This document shows, piece by piece, positions 1-9,012 of a DNA stretch of 64,000 bases. A model generated the notes under the pieces. It was not told the origin of the DNA and ran no database searches. It worked only from the letters and a program-made list of their open reading frames with translations. Source of the stretch: Calditrichales bacterium MX18-03 (GTDB lineage: Bacteria > Bacillota > Clostridia > Lutisporales > Lutisporaceae); assembly GCA_021083345.1 (NCBI GenBank), contig JAJGRE010000002.1, positions 682,001-746,000 of the forward strand. The letters are read 5' to 3'. Within the stretch, counting starts at the first letter, position 1. Every line of letters begins with the position of its first letter. The translations under genes and the position numbers were made by a program.

Positions 1-615
1 GTAGTTGGCAACGCCCATCTGCTCAGCGATGTCCCAATCCTTGGGGTTGTCGAACATGCCCACCATCAGGGCATTGGTGATAATGACCCTGGGTGCGTCG
101 GGCTTGGATTTGAAAAGTCCCAAGGGGTGTCCGGATTCGATGACCAGTGTCTGCTCATTGGTCATGACTTCCAGATACTTCTTGATCAGCCGGTACTGCA
201 TCCAGTTTTGGCATACCTTGCCTGTCTCGCCGTAAGTGACCAGCTCGTAAGGATACAAGGCGATATCAAAGCTCAGGTTGTTGTCGATCATCACCTGAAA
301 GGCTTTGCCTTCAATGCAGCTGCCCTTATATTGGTCGATGGGCTTGGCCTTCAAGTCGCCCTCCGGACGGAAGCGGTAGCCGTAGATCCTGCCTCTGGTC
401 AGGAGTTCTTCCAGAAACTCCGGTGCAACCTTTTCATGCAGCGCTTCCGGGATATAGCGCAGCGCATTCATGAGCGCCACCTCTGTCTGGGCCTGCGTCA
501 ACTTGAAGCCTCTGTCCGGTGCCCTTCTCTTGCCTTCTTCAAAAGGCGGATACTCCGGCAGGACTGGGTCCAGTTTGACGGTCATAGCCTGGGAAATGTC
601 GTAGTTCGAAACCAT
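1..615 (-). CDS. hutU: Urocanate hydratase, N-terminal part (runs off the left edge)
   Basis: Urocanase converts urocanate to imidazolone propionate, the second step of histidine degradation in the cytoplasm. About 205 N-terminal residues are visible. The segment around residues 115-200 (KVCQNWMQYR, SGHPLGLFKSKPDAPRV, then the NAL-VGMF region and the final GVANY that leads into the NAD-binding part) follows the urocanase family order. The ATG at 613-615 has a GGAGGAG site just upstream. The gene lies 21 bp behind fhs on the same strand, so the two are probably co-transcribed. This links histidine breakdown, which delivers a one-carbon group to tetrahydrofolate, with formyl-THF metabolism. The C-terminal two thirds is outside the window. 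Confidence 0.93.
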   Translation of the reverse strand, partial: MVSNYDISQAMTVKLDPVLPEYPPFEEGKRRAPDRGFKLTQAQTEVALMNALRYIPEALHEKVAPEFLEELLTRGRIYGYRFRPEGDLKAKPIDQYKGSCIEGKAFQVMIDNNLSFDIALYPYELVTYGETGKVCQNWMQYRLIKKYLEVMTNEQTLVIESGHPLGLFKSKPDAPRVIITNALMVGMFDNPKDWDIAEQMGVANY

Positions 616-636
616 TCCGACTCCTCCTTCAAAACG

Positions 637-2319
637 TTAAAATAAACCGGTGATGACACCGTTTTCGTCAATGTCGATTTTTTCAGCGGAAGGTACCTTG
701 GGCAGTCCGGGCATGACCATGATATCCCCTGTCAGGCATACGATAAAGCCGGCTCCGGCAGATACCCGCACTTCCTTAACTGTCACGTTGAAGCCCTTTG
801 GTGCACCCAGCAAAGCGGGATCATCCGACAGGGAGTACTGCGTCTTTGCCATGCAGATCGGCAGCTTATCCAGCCCCAGCTCTTCCAGCCGCTGAATTTC
901 CTTCTGGGCCTTGCCGGAATAGATGACGCCGTCTCCACCGTAGATTTCCTTCACAATGGTCTCTATCTTCTTTGTAATAGGTGCCTCACTGTCATACAGA
1001 TGCTTGAAATCAGGCGAGCTGCTTTCCACCATCTTAACCAGTTTTTCGGCCATCTCAACGCCGCCTTCTCCACCCTTGGACCATACCTCGTTCAGAGCCA
1101 CCTCCACACCAAAGACCTTGCATTTATTGATCAAAAGCTGGATTTCCGCTTCGGTATCTGAGACAAAACGGTTGACTGCAACCAGCACAGGCAAACCGAA
1201 CCTTCTGATGTTGCCGACCTGCTTTTCAAGGTTGGCAAAGCCTTTGTCCAGGGCCTCCAGATTTTCTTTTCCCAGTTCTGCTTTCAGGACGCCGCCGTGC
1301 ATCTTCAGAGCGCGGATGGTTGCCACGATGACCACTGCCGAAGGCTTCAGGCCGCCATAACGGCACTTGATGTCCAGGAATTTCTCGGCACCCAGATCGG
1401 CGCCAAAACCGGCTTCCGTCACCAGGTAATCCCCCAGCTTCAGGCCTAGTTTAGTGGCCATAATGCTGTTGCAGCCGTGAGCGATATTGGCAAATGGTCC
1501 GCCGTGTATCAGCGCCGGCGTGTTTTCCAAGGTCTGAACCAGATTTGGCTTAATGGCATCCTTCAGGAGAAGCGCCATTGCGCCTTGTACATTGAGCTGT
1601 GATGCTGTAACAGGCTTGTTTTCATAATTATAGCCGATAATGATTCTGCCCAATCTCTCTTTAAGATCCATAAGACCGTTTGAGAGGCACAGAATTGCCA
1701 TGATTTCGGATGCAACGGTGATCATGAAGCCTTCCTGCCTGACAAAGCCGTTGGCCTTTCCCCCAAGTCCAACTACGACTTCTCTCAATGCCCTGTCATT
1801 CATATCCATGACACGCTTCCAGACGATCTGTCTCGGATCGATACCTAAGGCGTTGCCGTGGTTGAAGTGGTTGTCTATTGCTGCGGACAAAAGGTTATTG
1901 GCTGTCGTAATAGCATGCATGTCACCGGTAAAATGCAGGTTGATATCTTCCATGGGCACGACTTGAGCATAACCGCCGCCTGCAGCGCCGCCCTTGACGC
2001 CAAAGACCGGTCCCAGCGAAGGCTCTCTCAGCGCAATGACGGTTTTCTTGCCGATTTTGTTCAATGCCTGGCCCAGTCCCACTGTGGTTGTGGATTTTCC
2101 TTCTCCCGCCGGAGTGGGATTGATGGCCGTAACCAGAACCAGCTTGCCGTCAGGCTTATCCTTCAGCCTGTCAAAAATGCTCAGGTTGATTTTTGCTTTG
2201 TACTTCCCGTAGAGCTCCAGCTCGTCCTCCAGAACACCCCAGTTCTCTGCGATTTCTGTAACGGGCTTCATTTTCGCCTGCTGTGCGATTTCGATATCGC
2301 TGGGTACTTTTATTTCCAT
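637..2319 (-). CDS. fhs: Formate--tetrahydrofolate ligase
   Basis: The enzyme joins formate and tetrahydrofolate using ATP to give 10-formyl-THF; in fermenters of purines or amino acids it can run backwards to make ATP. The 560-residue product has the usual family length. The nucleotide-binding loop [16 protein letters not shown] is at about residues 68-83, followed by the [15 protein letters not shown] and [11 protein letters not shown] signatures. The frame is open upstream, but the ATG at 2317-2319 ([10 protein letters not shown]) is preferred because AGAGAGG lies 9 nt upstream; an ATG three codons earlier abuts that site. It lies upstream of hutU, and a -10 like element sits in the 5' region. 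Confidence 0.97.
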   Translation of the reverse strand: MEIKVPSDIEIAQQAKMKPVTEIAENWGVLEDELELYGKYKAKINLSIFDRLKDKPDGKLVLVTAINPTPAGEGKSTTTVGLGQALNKIGKKTVIALREPSLGPVFGVKGGAAGGGYAQVVPMEDINLHFTGDMHAITTANNLLSAAIDNHFNHGNALGIDPRQIVWKRVMDMNDRALREVVVGLGGKANGFVRQEGFMITVASEIMAILCLSNGLMDLKERLGRIIIGYNYENKPVTASQLNVQGAMALLLKDAIKPNLVQTLENTPALIHGGPFANIAHGCNSIMATKLGLKLGDYLVTEAGFGADLGAEKFLDIKCRYGGLKPSAVVIVATIRALKMHGGVLKAELGKENLEALDKGFANLEKQVGNIRRFGLPVLVAVNRFVSDTEAEIQLLINKCKVFGVEVALNEVWSKGGEGGVEMAEKLVKMVESSSPDFKHLYDSEAPITKKIETIVKEIYGGDGVIYSGKAQKEIQRLEELGLDKLPICMAKTQYSLSDDPALLGAPKGFNVTVKEVRVSAGAGFIVCLTGDIMVMPGLPKVPSAEKIDIDENGVITGLF

Positions 2320-2367
2320 ATTGACCATCCTCTCTTTCCTGTGTTCTTCCGTTATTTTTCCTATTTG

Positions 2368-2373
2368 TATTAT
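2368..2373 (-). promoter_or_regulatory. Candidate -10 box for fhs-hutU
   Basis: On the minus strand this reads TATAAT inside GTATAATAC, about 50 bp before the fhs start and after the terminator of the upstream gene. No convincing -35 box is visible at 16-18 bp, so only the -10 element is proposed. Confidence 0.35.
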
Positions 2374-2400
2374 ACAAAAACCGCCGTCACCAAAACGTCG

Positions 2401-2432
2401 AAAAAAAAACAACAGTGTTATTTACTGTTGTT
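2401..2432 (-). terminator. Intrinsic terminator after the phospholipase C-like gene
   Basis: On the minus strand AACAACAGT (2424-2432) and ACTGTTGTT (2408-2416) form a 9-bp stem with a 7-nt loop, followed by an uninterrupted run of nine T. It separates the gene at 2439-3029 from fhs. Confidence 0.85.
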
Positions 2433-2438
2433 GCGTTT

Positions 2439-3029
2439 TTATGCGACTGCCTGGGCTTCTTTTTCCAGGCATCTGGATGCGATCAAATAAGCTATTGCCG
2501 TACAGGTCTTCATCGTGTACCGTATATCATCCCCTATGCACTCCCTGCTGTACAAATAATCACGGTAGTTTTTCACCAGATAGTTCCGCCAATCATTTCT
2601 GTCACAGATCTCAAGCGCCTCCGCCGTGTATAAGAACTTGCCGCATAGCGTCTTCAGATCGGTTTTTGCAAGCTCCTGCGCCAGCTTATTTTCGTATATC
2701 ATATGCAAAGGTATGAAACTGTAACGGTGGTGGTTGTGGGCAAAGCAGAAATAGTCCGCCACATAATGGGTTACAACACCCAGTTCAATTGAAAATGTCT
2801 TTAACGCTCCGGGTGATGTGATCAAAGCGCCATTGTACAAGGTCTCCATTGATTCTATCAGGAAATCCATTGAACAGTCCATGTAATGGGGTATGGCACG
2901 CAATCTTGGAACGATATCGGGTTTGATGCAGCCGTATTTAAAGCCGCTTTCGTCCAGTCTTATATTCAGGTTTCCGGACAGTGTTTCTGAAATGGTCTTT
3001 CCAATCAGTGTATGACTTGCCATCAGCAT
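2439..3029 (-). CDS. Zinc-dependent phospholipase C-like protein
   Basis: About 196 residues. It resembles the Zn_dep_PLPC domain family found in many Clostridia: a GCIKPD motif and PHYMDCS near residues 35-50, then a helix carrying ELGVVTHYVADYFCFAHN with the H-x3-D and trailing H pattern expected for metal ligands. No signal peptide is seen, so a secreted toxin role is unlikely; in this subgroup the protein is usually intracellular and its substrate is unknown. The ATG at 3027-3029 is chosen because GGAAGGAG lies 8 nt upstream; a longer start would add six residues. The gene is monocistronic with its own terminator. Confidence 0.7.
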   Translation of the reverse strand: MLMASHTLIGKTISETLSGNLNIRLDESGFKYGCIKPDIVPRLRAIPHYMDCSMDFLIESMETLYNGALITSPGALKTFSIELGVVTHYVADYFCFAHNHHRYSFIPLHMIYENKLAQELAKTDLKTLCGKFLYTAEALEICDRNDWRNYLVKNYRDYLYSRECIGDDIRYTMKTCTAIAYLIASRCLEKEAQAVA

Positions 3030-3280
3030 AATGACCGCTCCTTCCACTCGCTTATTCTTCTGCTATCATTGTAGCTTTTTTTGTCAGAAAATTGACGCTG
3101 TATGAGTTAACTTTCGGTTAACACCTTGTTATGTGCACAAGTCCCACATTCCTTGACCCTGCATTATTTTACCTGCAATTTACCTGCCTATAACCCTGCT
3201 TTTATCGCGTGATAACATATACATCATAAAATGGGAGTAGATAAGATGACTTACATATTATTAACAATCCGGAGGTTGCT

Positions 3281-3691
3281 ATGAAAATCGCAGTTTTCAC
3301 CGATACGTATTTACCGGAGATCAACGGAGTGGCCAAAACCCTTGGCAGACTTTCCAGGCATCTTGAGGACCGGGGCATCGGGTATCGCATTTTTGCTCCC
3401 GAATACAGCGGCAGTGAACCAGCTTGCGATGCAGCGTCTGACCGGCAGGAAGTAATACGTTTTCAAAGCCTGGGCTTCCTGCTCTACCCCGAAAGCCGGA
3501 TGCAGGGAAAAGTCATTGTTGACGGAAGGAACATGCTGAGTATTGATAAAATGCTGAAACTAAGATTCGATTATTATCCGGTGGGCATCCGTGTTAATGC
3601 CAAGATCAGGAGCACCGGAAATGCTGCACCCGAAAGAATGAGATCGCCGCTGAGACTGGGCAGAACAAAGGCCGCACCCGCACTCAGCTGA
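3281..3691 (+). pseudogene. Chimeric remnant: GT4 glycosyltransferase N-terminus joined to the end of a UDP-sugar dehydrogenase
   Basis: The 136-residue frame starts with a strong site (GGAGG, 7 nt, ATG). Residues 1 to about 74 look like the N-terminus of a GT4 glycosyltransferase of the diglucosyl-diacylglycerol synthase type (FTDTYLPEINGVAKTL, RIFAPEYSG, FLLYPESR). From about residue 76 (near position 3505) the frame changes character and reads VIVDGRNMLSIDKM...FDYYPVG, the C-terminal signature of UDP-glucose/UDP-ManNAc dehydrogenases. The catalytic parts of both enzymes are missing. The last 35 residues resemble neither family. This is best explained by a deletion that fused the ends of two neighbouring genes. 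It retains a promoter-proximal leader and a terminator, so it may still be transcribed. Confidence 0.7.
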
Positions 3692-3693
3692 TT

Positions 3694-3730
3694 AAAAAAC
3701 TGAGCAGATTTAAAACCTGCTCAGTTTTTT
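3694..3730. terminator. Bidirectional intrinsic terminator
   Basis: A perfect 14-bp stem, with arms at 3694-3707 (AAAAAACTGAGCAG) and 3717-3730 and a 9-nt loop. A-rich and T-rich flanks on both sides let it serve the remnant on the plus strand and the YkuK-like gene on the minus strand. Confidence 0.9.
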
Positions 3731-3745
3731 TATTTATTATTTATC

Positions 3746-4207
3746 TTATTTTGAATACTTGTTTGCAATGCAGAAGGCGGCGTATGCTTCCGGCTTTGTC
3801 TTGCAGTCATAGCCGCATGCTTTTACCCATCCGACAATCTCCTGGATGACGCCCACTGATGGCCCGTCTTCTCCCGCATCCACGTGGATATCGATTTCGC
3901 AGTCCACACCTTCCTGCTGCAGGAGCACGGAAAGCCTGTTTGCCATCTCCAGGCTCAGGCTGGTCTCATAGAATATCTTTTGTCTTATATTGGTGATCCT
4001 TTTTACATTCCGGATATCATAGAAAAAGATGCCGCCGCTGCCGATCCGCCATACAGCCACAACGACAACGGTTTTAGTAATGTCATAGTTCTGTGAGTCC
4101 GTGCCGACTGCGATTTTGTAAGCCCGGCTCCTGTCCTTCGATAAATAACGCTTTATAAGTCCGCACATGCCTTCAAATGAAACTTCTCCATAGGTGATGC
4201 TTTTCAT
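3746..4207 (-). CDS. YkuK-family RNase H-like protein (DUF458)
   Basis: 153 residues matching the YkuK/DUF458 family, which is predicted to have an RNase H-like fold but has no established substrate. Visible marks are KIAVGTDSQ near residue 30, the conserved acidic segment IDIHVDAGEDGPS near residue 105, and the terminal AYAAFCIANKYSK typical of the family. The ATG at 4205-4207 has AGGAGG 7 nt upstream; the frame extends 22 codons further but without a better site. It is convergent with the remnant at 3281-3691 and shares its terminator. Confidence 0.82.
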   Translation of the reverse strand: MKSITYGEVSFEGMCGLIKRYLSKDRSRAYKIAVGTDSQNYDITKTVVVVAVWRIGSGGIFFYDIRNVKRITNIRQKIFYETSLSLEMANRLSVLLQQEGVDCEIDIHVDAGEDGPSVGVIQEIVGWVKACGYDCKTKPEAYAAFCIANKYSK

Positions 4208-4392
4208 AAACAATCCTCCTTCGATAAAAGTATGACTGAGGATAACAGCAATCTTCTTTCCTATTCTATTCATGTGTTGATTCCATTGTGTGAAAACTTA
4301 TAGAAGTATTCTCTTATTGCTCAATATGCATTATACCTGACAGATGTTATCTCCATTTGAAATCTACGTTAAATCGTCACGAACTTGGAGCC

Positions 4393-4683
4393 CTAGTGCC
4401 TGTTTTCTCCATCCTTCAGATTGTCCCGCAGGAATTGGATCAGGTTGATTTCGTCCCTGCTTAGATACCTCAGACTCCGTTCTTCATCCACTACGTATTT
4501 TTTTATCAGCAGAGCGCTCTGATTCTCCAGCTCAGGAATCATTTCCTTCATCAGAATGATACAGTTGGCTACACGGTCGTCATCCATGGTGTTAAGGCAT
4601 TCCATGATCTTATTATATTTTTCTGCTGCTTCCGGGTCGCCGGCTTTTGCCTTTCGTCTCAGTTCTTCAAAAAACTTCAGCAT
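4393..4683 (-). CDS. Small hypothetical protein, acidic and helical
   Basis: 96 residues, not recognised. The start at 4681-4683 has GGAG 7 nt upstream. The protein is rich in E, K, L and D with no membrane segment or signal peptide, and looks largely alpha-helical (MLKFFEELRRKAKAGDPEAA at the N-terminus, then a DEERSLRYLSRDEINLIQFL segment). It follows a GNAT acetyltransferase gene on the same strand but is separated from it by a terminator. The codon pattern and strong ribosome binding site argue that it is real. Confidence 0.55.
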   Translation of the reverse strand: MLKFFEELRRKAKAGDPEAAEKYNKIMECLNTMDDDRVANCIILMKEMIPELENQSALLIKKYVVDEERSLRYLSRDEINLIQFLRDNLKDGENRH

Positions 4684-4722
4684 TTGGCATCTCCTTTTTT
4701 CGCACTCTAGTATTATTATAGT

Positions 4723-4752
4723 AAAAAAAAAGACTGATTTATTCAGTCTTTT
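4723..4752 (-). terminator. Intrinsic terminator after the GNAT gene
   Basis: A 10-bp stem of AAAAGACTGA (4728-4737) with its complement (4743-4752) and a 5-nt loop; the minus strand continues into a T run (4723-4731). Confidence 0.85.
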
Positions 4753-4770
4753 CGGGAGACGGTTCAACTC

Positions 4771-4790
4771 GGGGACGGTTCTTGAATTGA
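4771..4790. repeat. Half copy of the GGGGACGGTTCTT family repeat
   Basis: Reads GGGGACGGTTCTTGAATTGA directly next to the GNAT stop codon. It matches one arm of the hairpin at 54322-54376 and is related to the one at 57676-57720. Only one arm is present here, so it cannot form the hairpin by itself. Confidence 0.6.
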
Positions 4791-4791
4791 A

Positions 4792-5220
4792 TCACTGAGA
4801 GGACAGATGCTTTCTTCTCATAAAGGTTATAGGCGGCTGCATGCATACAAAGCCGAACTTTTTGTACAAGCTCTGGGCATCTGCGGTTGCAAGGGTCCCG
4901 TGCAGCTTCTCCAGAACCGGGTGGGTGATGATACATTCCATCAGGTACTTGCCGAGTCCCTTCCCCCTGTATGCCTCTTCTACATATACGTCGCAAAGCC
5001 AGTACATGACGGCATAGTCCGTCACCATCCTGGCAAAGCCTATTTGTTTTTCTCCTTCATAAATACCGATGCAAATGGAGTTCTCGACGGAGCTTGTCAC
5101 TTGCTCCGCAGACCTTCCTTTTGCCCAATAGGACCGGTTGCACAAAAAGTCCCAAACCGACTCAAGCTGCAGCAGGCTTTTATCATCGCTGAACCGATAT
5201 CCCTCATAATAGCTTTCCAT
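4792..5220 (-). CDS. GNAT-family N-acetyltransferase
   Basis: 142 residues with a complete GNAT core: beta-strands IGFARMVTDYAVMYWLCDVYV followed by the acetyl-CoA pyrophosphate loop YRGKGLGKYL (about residues 90-99), and a C-terminal SLYKKFGF strand-helix. The acceptor is unknown. The ATG at 5218-5220 is chosen because GGGGG lies 7 nt upstream. It is divergent from the MocR regulator at 5348, with about 130 bp between the starts, making it a plausible local target. Confidence 0.85.
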   Translation of the reverse strand: MESYYEGYRFSDDKSLLQLESVWDFLCNRSYWAKGRSAEQVTSSVENSICIGIYEGEKQIGFARMVTDYAVMYWLCDVYVEEAYRGKGLGKYLMECIITHPVLEKLHGTLATADAQSLYKKFGFVCMQPPITFMRRKHLSSQ

Positions 5221-5347
5221 CTGAATTCCCCCTGTCATCTTGCTTTTCCAATTCTTTACCAGTACAATTATAGTATAATATGGGATTCAGCAAGATTTCA
5301 AGCAGCATAAAGGTTATCTGTATCAGTACAGTCAGGAGGGTTTGCAT

Positions 5348-6763
5348 ATGGAAACCAAATATGAGGTTATTATGGGCCATATTAAGCTGGAAATACGGGA
5401 AGGCAGGCTCCGACCCGGCGGCAAGCTCCCTTCCATCCGGGAAATGTCCCAGCAGTTCGACTGCAACAAGGCAACGGTCATACATGCTTACGATGCACTG
5501 GAAAAGGAGCACCTGGTGTTTTCGAAACCGAAAAGCGGCTATTATTTAGTTGAAAATAAATATATGCCCGCACAGGATATGAAAAACAATCCTGTTATCG
5601 ATTTTACTCCGGCGGTGCCGGATATTGAAGCACTGCCCTACATCGACTTTCAGCACTGCCTGAACCAGGCAATCGCACTGTACAAGGATAGCCTGTTCAT
5701 CTATGCTGAGCCTCAGGGCCTGCCGCAGCTGCGAAAAGCACTGGAAAAGCATCTGCAGAACTTGCAGATCTTTACGAAAAGCCAGGATATCTTCATTACG
5801 TCCGGGTCTCAGCAAGCCCTCTTTATTCTTGCAGCCATGCCCTTCCCCAACGGAAAAAACAATATATTGGTGGAGCAGCCCACCTTCAGTGAAATGCTGA
5901 AGTCGCTGCAGCTCCTGAATGTCAATGCGGTTGGCATCCGGCGGAGTGTGGACGGCCTTGACTTTGCAGAACTGGAGCGTATCTTCAGGGGGGGAAGCAT
6001 CAAATTCTTCTACACCATACCCCGGTTCCAGAACCCCACCGGATATTCGTATTCCAATGAGCAGAAGAAGCGGATACTGGCTCTGGCAAAAAAATACGAC
6101 GTTTATATTGTAGAGGACGATTACCTGGCCGAGTTGGAGACCGATTCCAAAGCGGACCCCATCTATTCTTATGATGCCAGCAGCCGCGTCGTCTATGTCA
6201 AAAGCTATTCCAAGACACTGCTGCCCGGGCTTCGGGTTGGTTCGGTGGTCCTGCCCAGATTGCTGCAGCAAGTCTTCCTGGAGCATAAAAAAAGCTGCGA
6301 TCTCAGTACCGCGGTACTGTCGCAGGGCGCTCTGGAGATTTACCTGAAAAGCGGCATGTATGAAGCCCACAGCAAAAGGATCAAAGCCTTCTACCAGGAT
6401 AGAATGGCGGCGCTCAAGGAGGCAAGCCCCCTTTTAACTGAGCGGGGCGTCACCTGCCGCGTCCCGGCCGGCGGCTTTTTCGCCCTCTTTGAGCTGCCGG
6501 AGCCGCTGAAGACGGAAGCATTGGTCCGGAGCCTGGAGCGGCGCCAGGTCTTTGTGGCGGACGCCCAAAGGATGTACCTGGCCGGCTTCAGGCAGGACAA
6601 TGCTTTCCGTCTCAGCATCTGCCGCACCGGCAGGGAAAAGATCGAAAAAGGGATAGGCATCATCGCCGATGAGCTGGATCAACTGGCCCGCAGCTGGCGC
6701 AATAACCGGCTAACAGGCGTGCCTGGCACCTATCTCAGCAGCGGTGTCAGATTGCCGCTATAG
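5348..6763 (+). CDS. MocR-type GntR/aminotransferase transcriptional regulator
   Basis: 471 residues in the PdxR/MocR layout. A GntR winged helix-turn-helix spans about residues 1-70 (GGKLPSIREMSQQF, ATVIHAYDALEKE) and is followed by a class I aminotransferase-fold domain. The PLP lysine is in SYSKTLLPGLRVG near residue 285. These proteins sense PLP or an amino compound and bind direct-repeat operators. The ATG at 5348 has GGAGGG 7 nt upstream; an in-frame TTG two codons earlier is too close to that site. The C-terminus overlaps the 3' end of helD by 34 bp on the opposite strand. Confidence 0.9.
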   Translation: METKYEVIMGHIKLEIREGRLRPGGKLPSIREMSQQFDCNKATVIHAYDALEKEHLVFSKPKSGYYLVENKYMPAQDMKNNPVIDFTPAVPDIEALPYIDFQHCLNQAIALYKDSLFIYAEPQGLPQLRKALEKHLQNLQIFTKSQDIFITSGSQQALFILAAMPFPNGKNNILVEQPTFSEMLKSLQLLNVNAVGIRRSVDGLDFAELERIFRGGSIKFFYTIPRFQNPTGYSYSNEQKKRILALAKKYDVYIVEDDYLAELETDSKADPIYSYDASSRVVYVKSYSKTLLPGLRVGSVVLPRLLQQVFLEHKKSCDLSTAVLSQGALEIYLKSGMYEAHSKRIKAFYQDRMAALKEASPLLTERGVTCRVPAGGFFALFELPEPLKTEALVRSLERRQVFVADAQRMYLAGFRQDNAFRLSICRTGREKIEKGIGIIADELDQLARSWRNNRLTGVPGTYLSSGVRLPL

Positions 6764-9012
6764 TAGATGCGGAGATAATGCAGCGGTCTTGTCATGGCGA
6801 CGTACAGCAGCTTGACATCCAGCTCGTCTAGCTTGTAGCTGTCTTCATCCGCATTGGCTACAAATACCGCATCAAATTCCAAGCCCTTGGCAAGATGGGA
6901 AGGCACGATCACCATGCCGCTTTTGTACTCCTTATCCTTCTCGGTGATGACATGAGGCAGCTCTCCTTTGGCTTTCTTGAACCGTTCATGTATATCGATG
7001 CATTCCTCCGAGGTCTTGCAGATAACGGCCATTGACTTGAGCCCTTCCTGTTTCATCTGCTTCAGCTTCCGGGCAATGTCCTTGACGATTTCATCCCTAT
7101 TGTCCATCCCGATGATTTCCACAGGGCTTCCATGCCGGATAACCGGTTTTGCCGGAATGAGCCTGGGATCCCTCAGTTTGGCTATCACCTGATTGGCTGC
7201 ATCCATGATCTCCACTGTGGTTCTGTAGCTCTGCTCCAATACCAGCTCTTCGCACTGTCCTCCGAATACATGCCGGCTTACGTCCTTCCAATCCTGAATT
7301 CCCCGGTAGCCATGAATCCCCTGGGATAAGTCTCCCAGGATGGTAAAGGAGCTGTCCTTGATGATGTTCTTCAGCACATACAGCTGAAATACGCTGAAAT
7401 CCTGCGCCTCATCGATAACAATATGCTTGACGGGTATTTTTTCATCAACACCATGAATCTTAAACTTCAGATACATGATAGGCGCTATGTCTTCTATTTC
7501 CACATAACCTGATCTGAGGACCTCCTCTGAGTAAGACCTTGCAAACCGAAGCACCTCCGGCTCGGCACGACCTTCAAACAAACGGTTGAACAACAGCTCG
7601 TCATAAACCATGTCCTTGTAATATTCCAAGGGATTAAGCCTGGATATTTTGGCGATATAGGACTTCACAGCCTTTTTAGCCCCTTCGCGCACCTGCCCGA
7701 CTGCCTCATTTTTCTTGTCTATCGCCTTAACTATCATCTCACGCCGCTCCTCCGATTCCTCCATGTGCTGCTTGACATTGATGATGTACTTGTCGCAACG
7801 GCTCTGTATTTCCTGGATAACGCTTGCCTCGTAGGCCTTCAGCCTGTTGTTCAGGTGCTTGCGTATCTCGTCGATCCGTTTGACGATGGGCAGCTTGCGG
7901 TACTCAATCAGAAACAGCCTGTTAATCTCATCGTAGGGCAGCACCACCCGGCTGAACAGCTTGAAATCTTCTTGGGGAATGAACTTTTCCTCGATGGTGC
8001 CGATATAATCGTCGATTACCTCTTTAAAAACCATAGAACATTTTAGGCGGGATTCCTTATGCAAAAGTAAATTCCGCTTCTGCTGCGCTTCGGTATTGTT
8101 CCGGTTGACAAAAATCGAAAGCTTTTCGTTGGCATCCTTGATTTTGAACTTCTCGCCAATCAAACTCACCGCGAACTCCTCGAAAGTGGTCTGCTTGGTT
8201 TTTTCCACCCCCAGCTCCGGCAGCACCTCCGATATGTAATTCAGGAAAAACTTGGTGGGTGCTATGATCATGAAGTTCTCCGGCTTAAAGGTTTTTTCGA
8301 ATAGATAGATAAGATAAGCGATCCGGTGCAGGGCGATGGTGGTTTTTCCGCTTCCTGCAGCCCCCTGCACGATCAGAGGCTTCCACATGTCGGCACGGAT
8401 GACACGGTTCTGCTCCACCTGAATGGTGGATACGATTTCTTTCAAGCGGTTGTCAGCATTTGCACCGAGAGAGGCTTGCAGGAACTCGTCATTTGTCGTG
8501 ATATCGATATCAAACATTTCTTCCAGCCGGCCCGTGTCAATGGAAAACTGCCGTTTCAAGAGCAGCTGTCCTGCAATGTCGCCCTCAGGGCTCCAGTAAT
8601 GCGCATCTCCCAGTCGGCCTTCATAATATAAATTGGCTACCGGTGCCCGCCAGTCCACGATGATCAGCTCCTGATCCTCTTCACGGATCAGTGCCATTTT
8701 TCCTATATACAGCTTTTCGGCCGATTCCTTCTCCGCCTCCAGGAAGTCAATGCGGGCGAAATAGGGCCGGCTTCTGGCCGTCAAGAGGTTTCGAAGCTTC
8801 AACTCCGCCCGCTCCTGCAGCATACTGTTGATCATCAGCTCAATATACTGCTGGCTGCTTTCGGAGTTAAAATGCCGCTTGCCTCTTGATACTTCTTCAT
8901 CCAGACGGCTTTTCCTGCCCGTCATGCTGCCGATGCTTTCTTCCACGTAGCCCAGTGTGAACCGAAGCCTTTCTATTTCCTCCCCGTATGCAGGGTGTTT
9001 TTCTGCAGGCAC
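6730..9012 (-). CDS. helD: HelD-like UvrD-family ATPase that recycles RNA polymerase
   Basis: About 760 residues. HelD proteins dislodge stalled core RNA polymerase from nucleic acid using ATP. There is an N-terminal coiled-coil segment (residues about 1-90), a split superfamily 1 helicase core with Walker A GAAGSGKTTIALHRIAYL near residue 217, Walker B DEAQDFS, motif IV LSQGIHGYRG, and the late motifs GLEFDAVFV and YVAMTRPLH. The GTG at 9010-9012 is preferred: GGGAGGT lies 6 nt upstream and the protein then begins close to the conserved HPAY segment. A TTG at 9085-9087 would add 25 residues but has a poor site. It appears monocistronic. Confidence 0.9.
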   Translation of the reverse strand: MPAEKHPAYGEEIERLRFTLGYVEESIGSMTGRKSRLDEEVSRGKRHFNSESSQQYIELMINSMLQERAELKLRNLLTARSRPYFARIDFLEAEKESAEKLYIGKMALIREEDQELIIVDWRAPVANLYYEGRLGDAHYWSPEGDIAGQLLLKRQFSIDTGRLEEMFDIDITTNDEFLQASLGANADNRLKEIVSTIQVEQNRVIRADMWKPLIVQGAAGSGKTTIALHRIAYLIYLFEKTFKPENFMIIAPTKFFLNYISEVLPELGVEKTKQTTFEEFAVSLIGEKFKIKDANEKLSIFVNRNNTEAQQKRNLLLHKESRLKCSMVFKEVIDDYIGTIEEKFIPQEDFKLFSRVVLPYDEINRLFLIEYRKLPIVKRIDEIRKHLNNRLKAYEASVIQEIQSRCDKYIINVKQHMEESEERREMIVKAIDKKNEAVGQVREGAKKAVKSYIAKISRLNPLEYYKDMVYDELLFNRLFEGRAEPEVLRFARSYSEEVLRSGYVEIEDIAPIMYLKFKIHGVDEKIPVKHIVIDEAQDFSVFQLYVLKNIIKDSSFTILGDLSQGIHGYRGIQDWKDVSRHVFGGQCEELVLEQSYRTTVEIMDAANQVIAKLRDPRLIPAKPVIRHGSPVEIIGMDNRDEIVKDIARKLKQMKQEGLKSMAVICKTSEECIDIHERFKKAKGELPHVITEKDKEYKSGMVIVPSHLAKGLEFDAVFVANADEDSYKLDELDVKLLYVAMTRPLHYLRIYYSGNLTPLLR

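Noticed and set aside
1858-2490. 210-codon plus-strand frame opposite fhs
   Set aside because: It is antisense to a well-conserved gene and its protein is low-complexity Cys- and Phe-rich shadow sequence.
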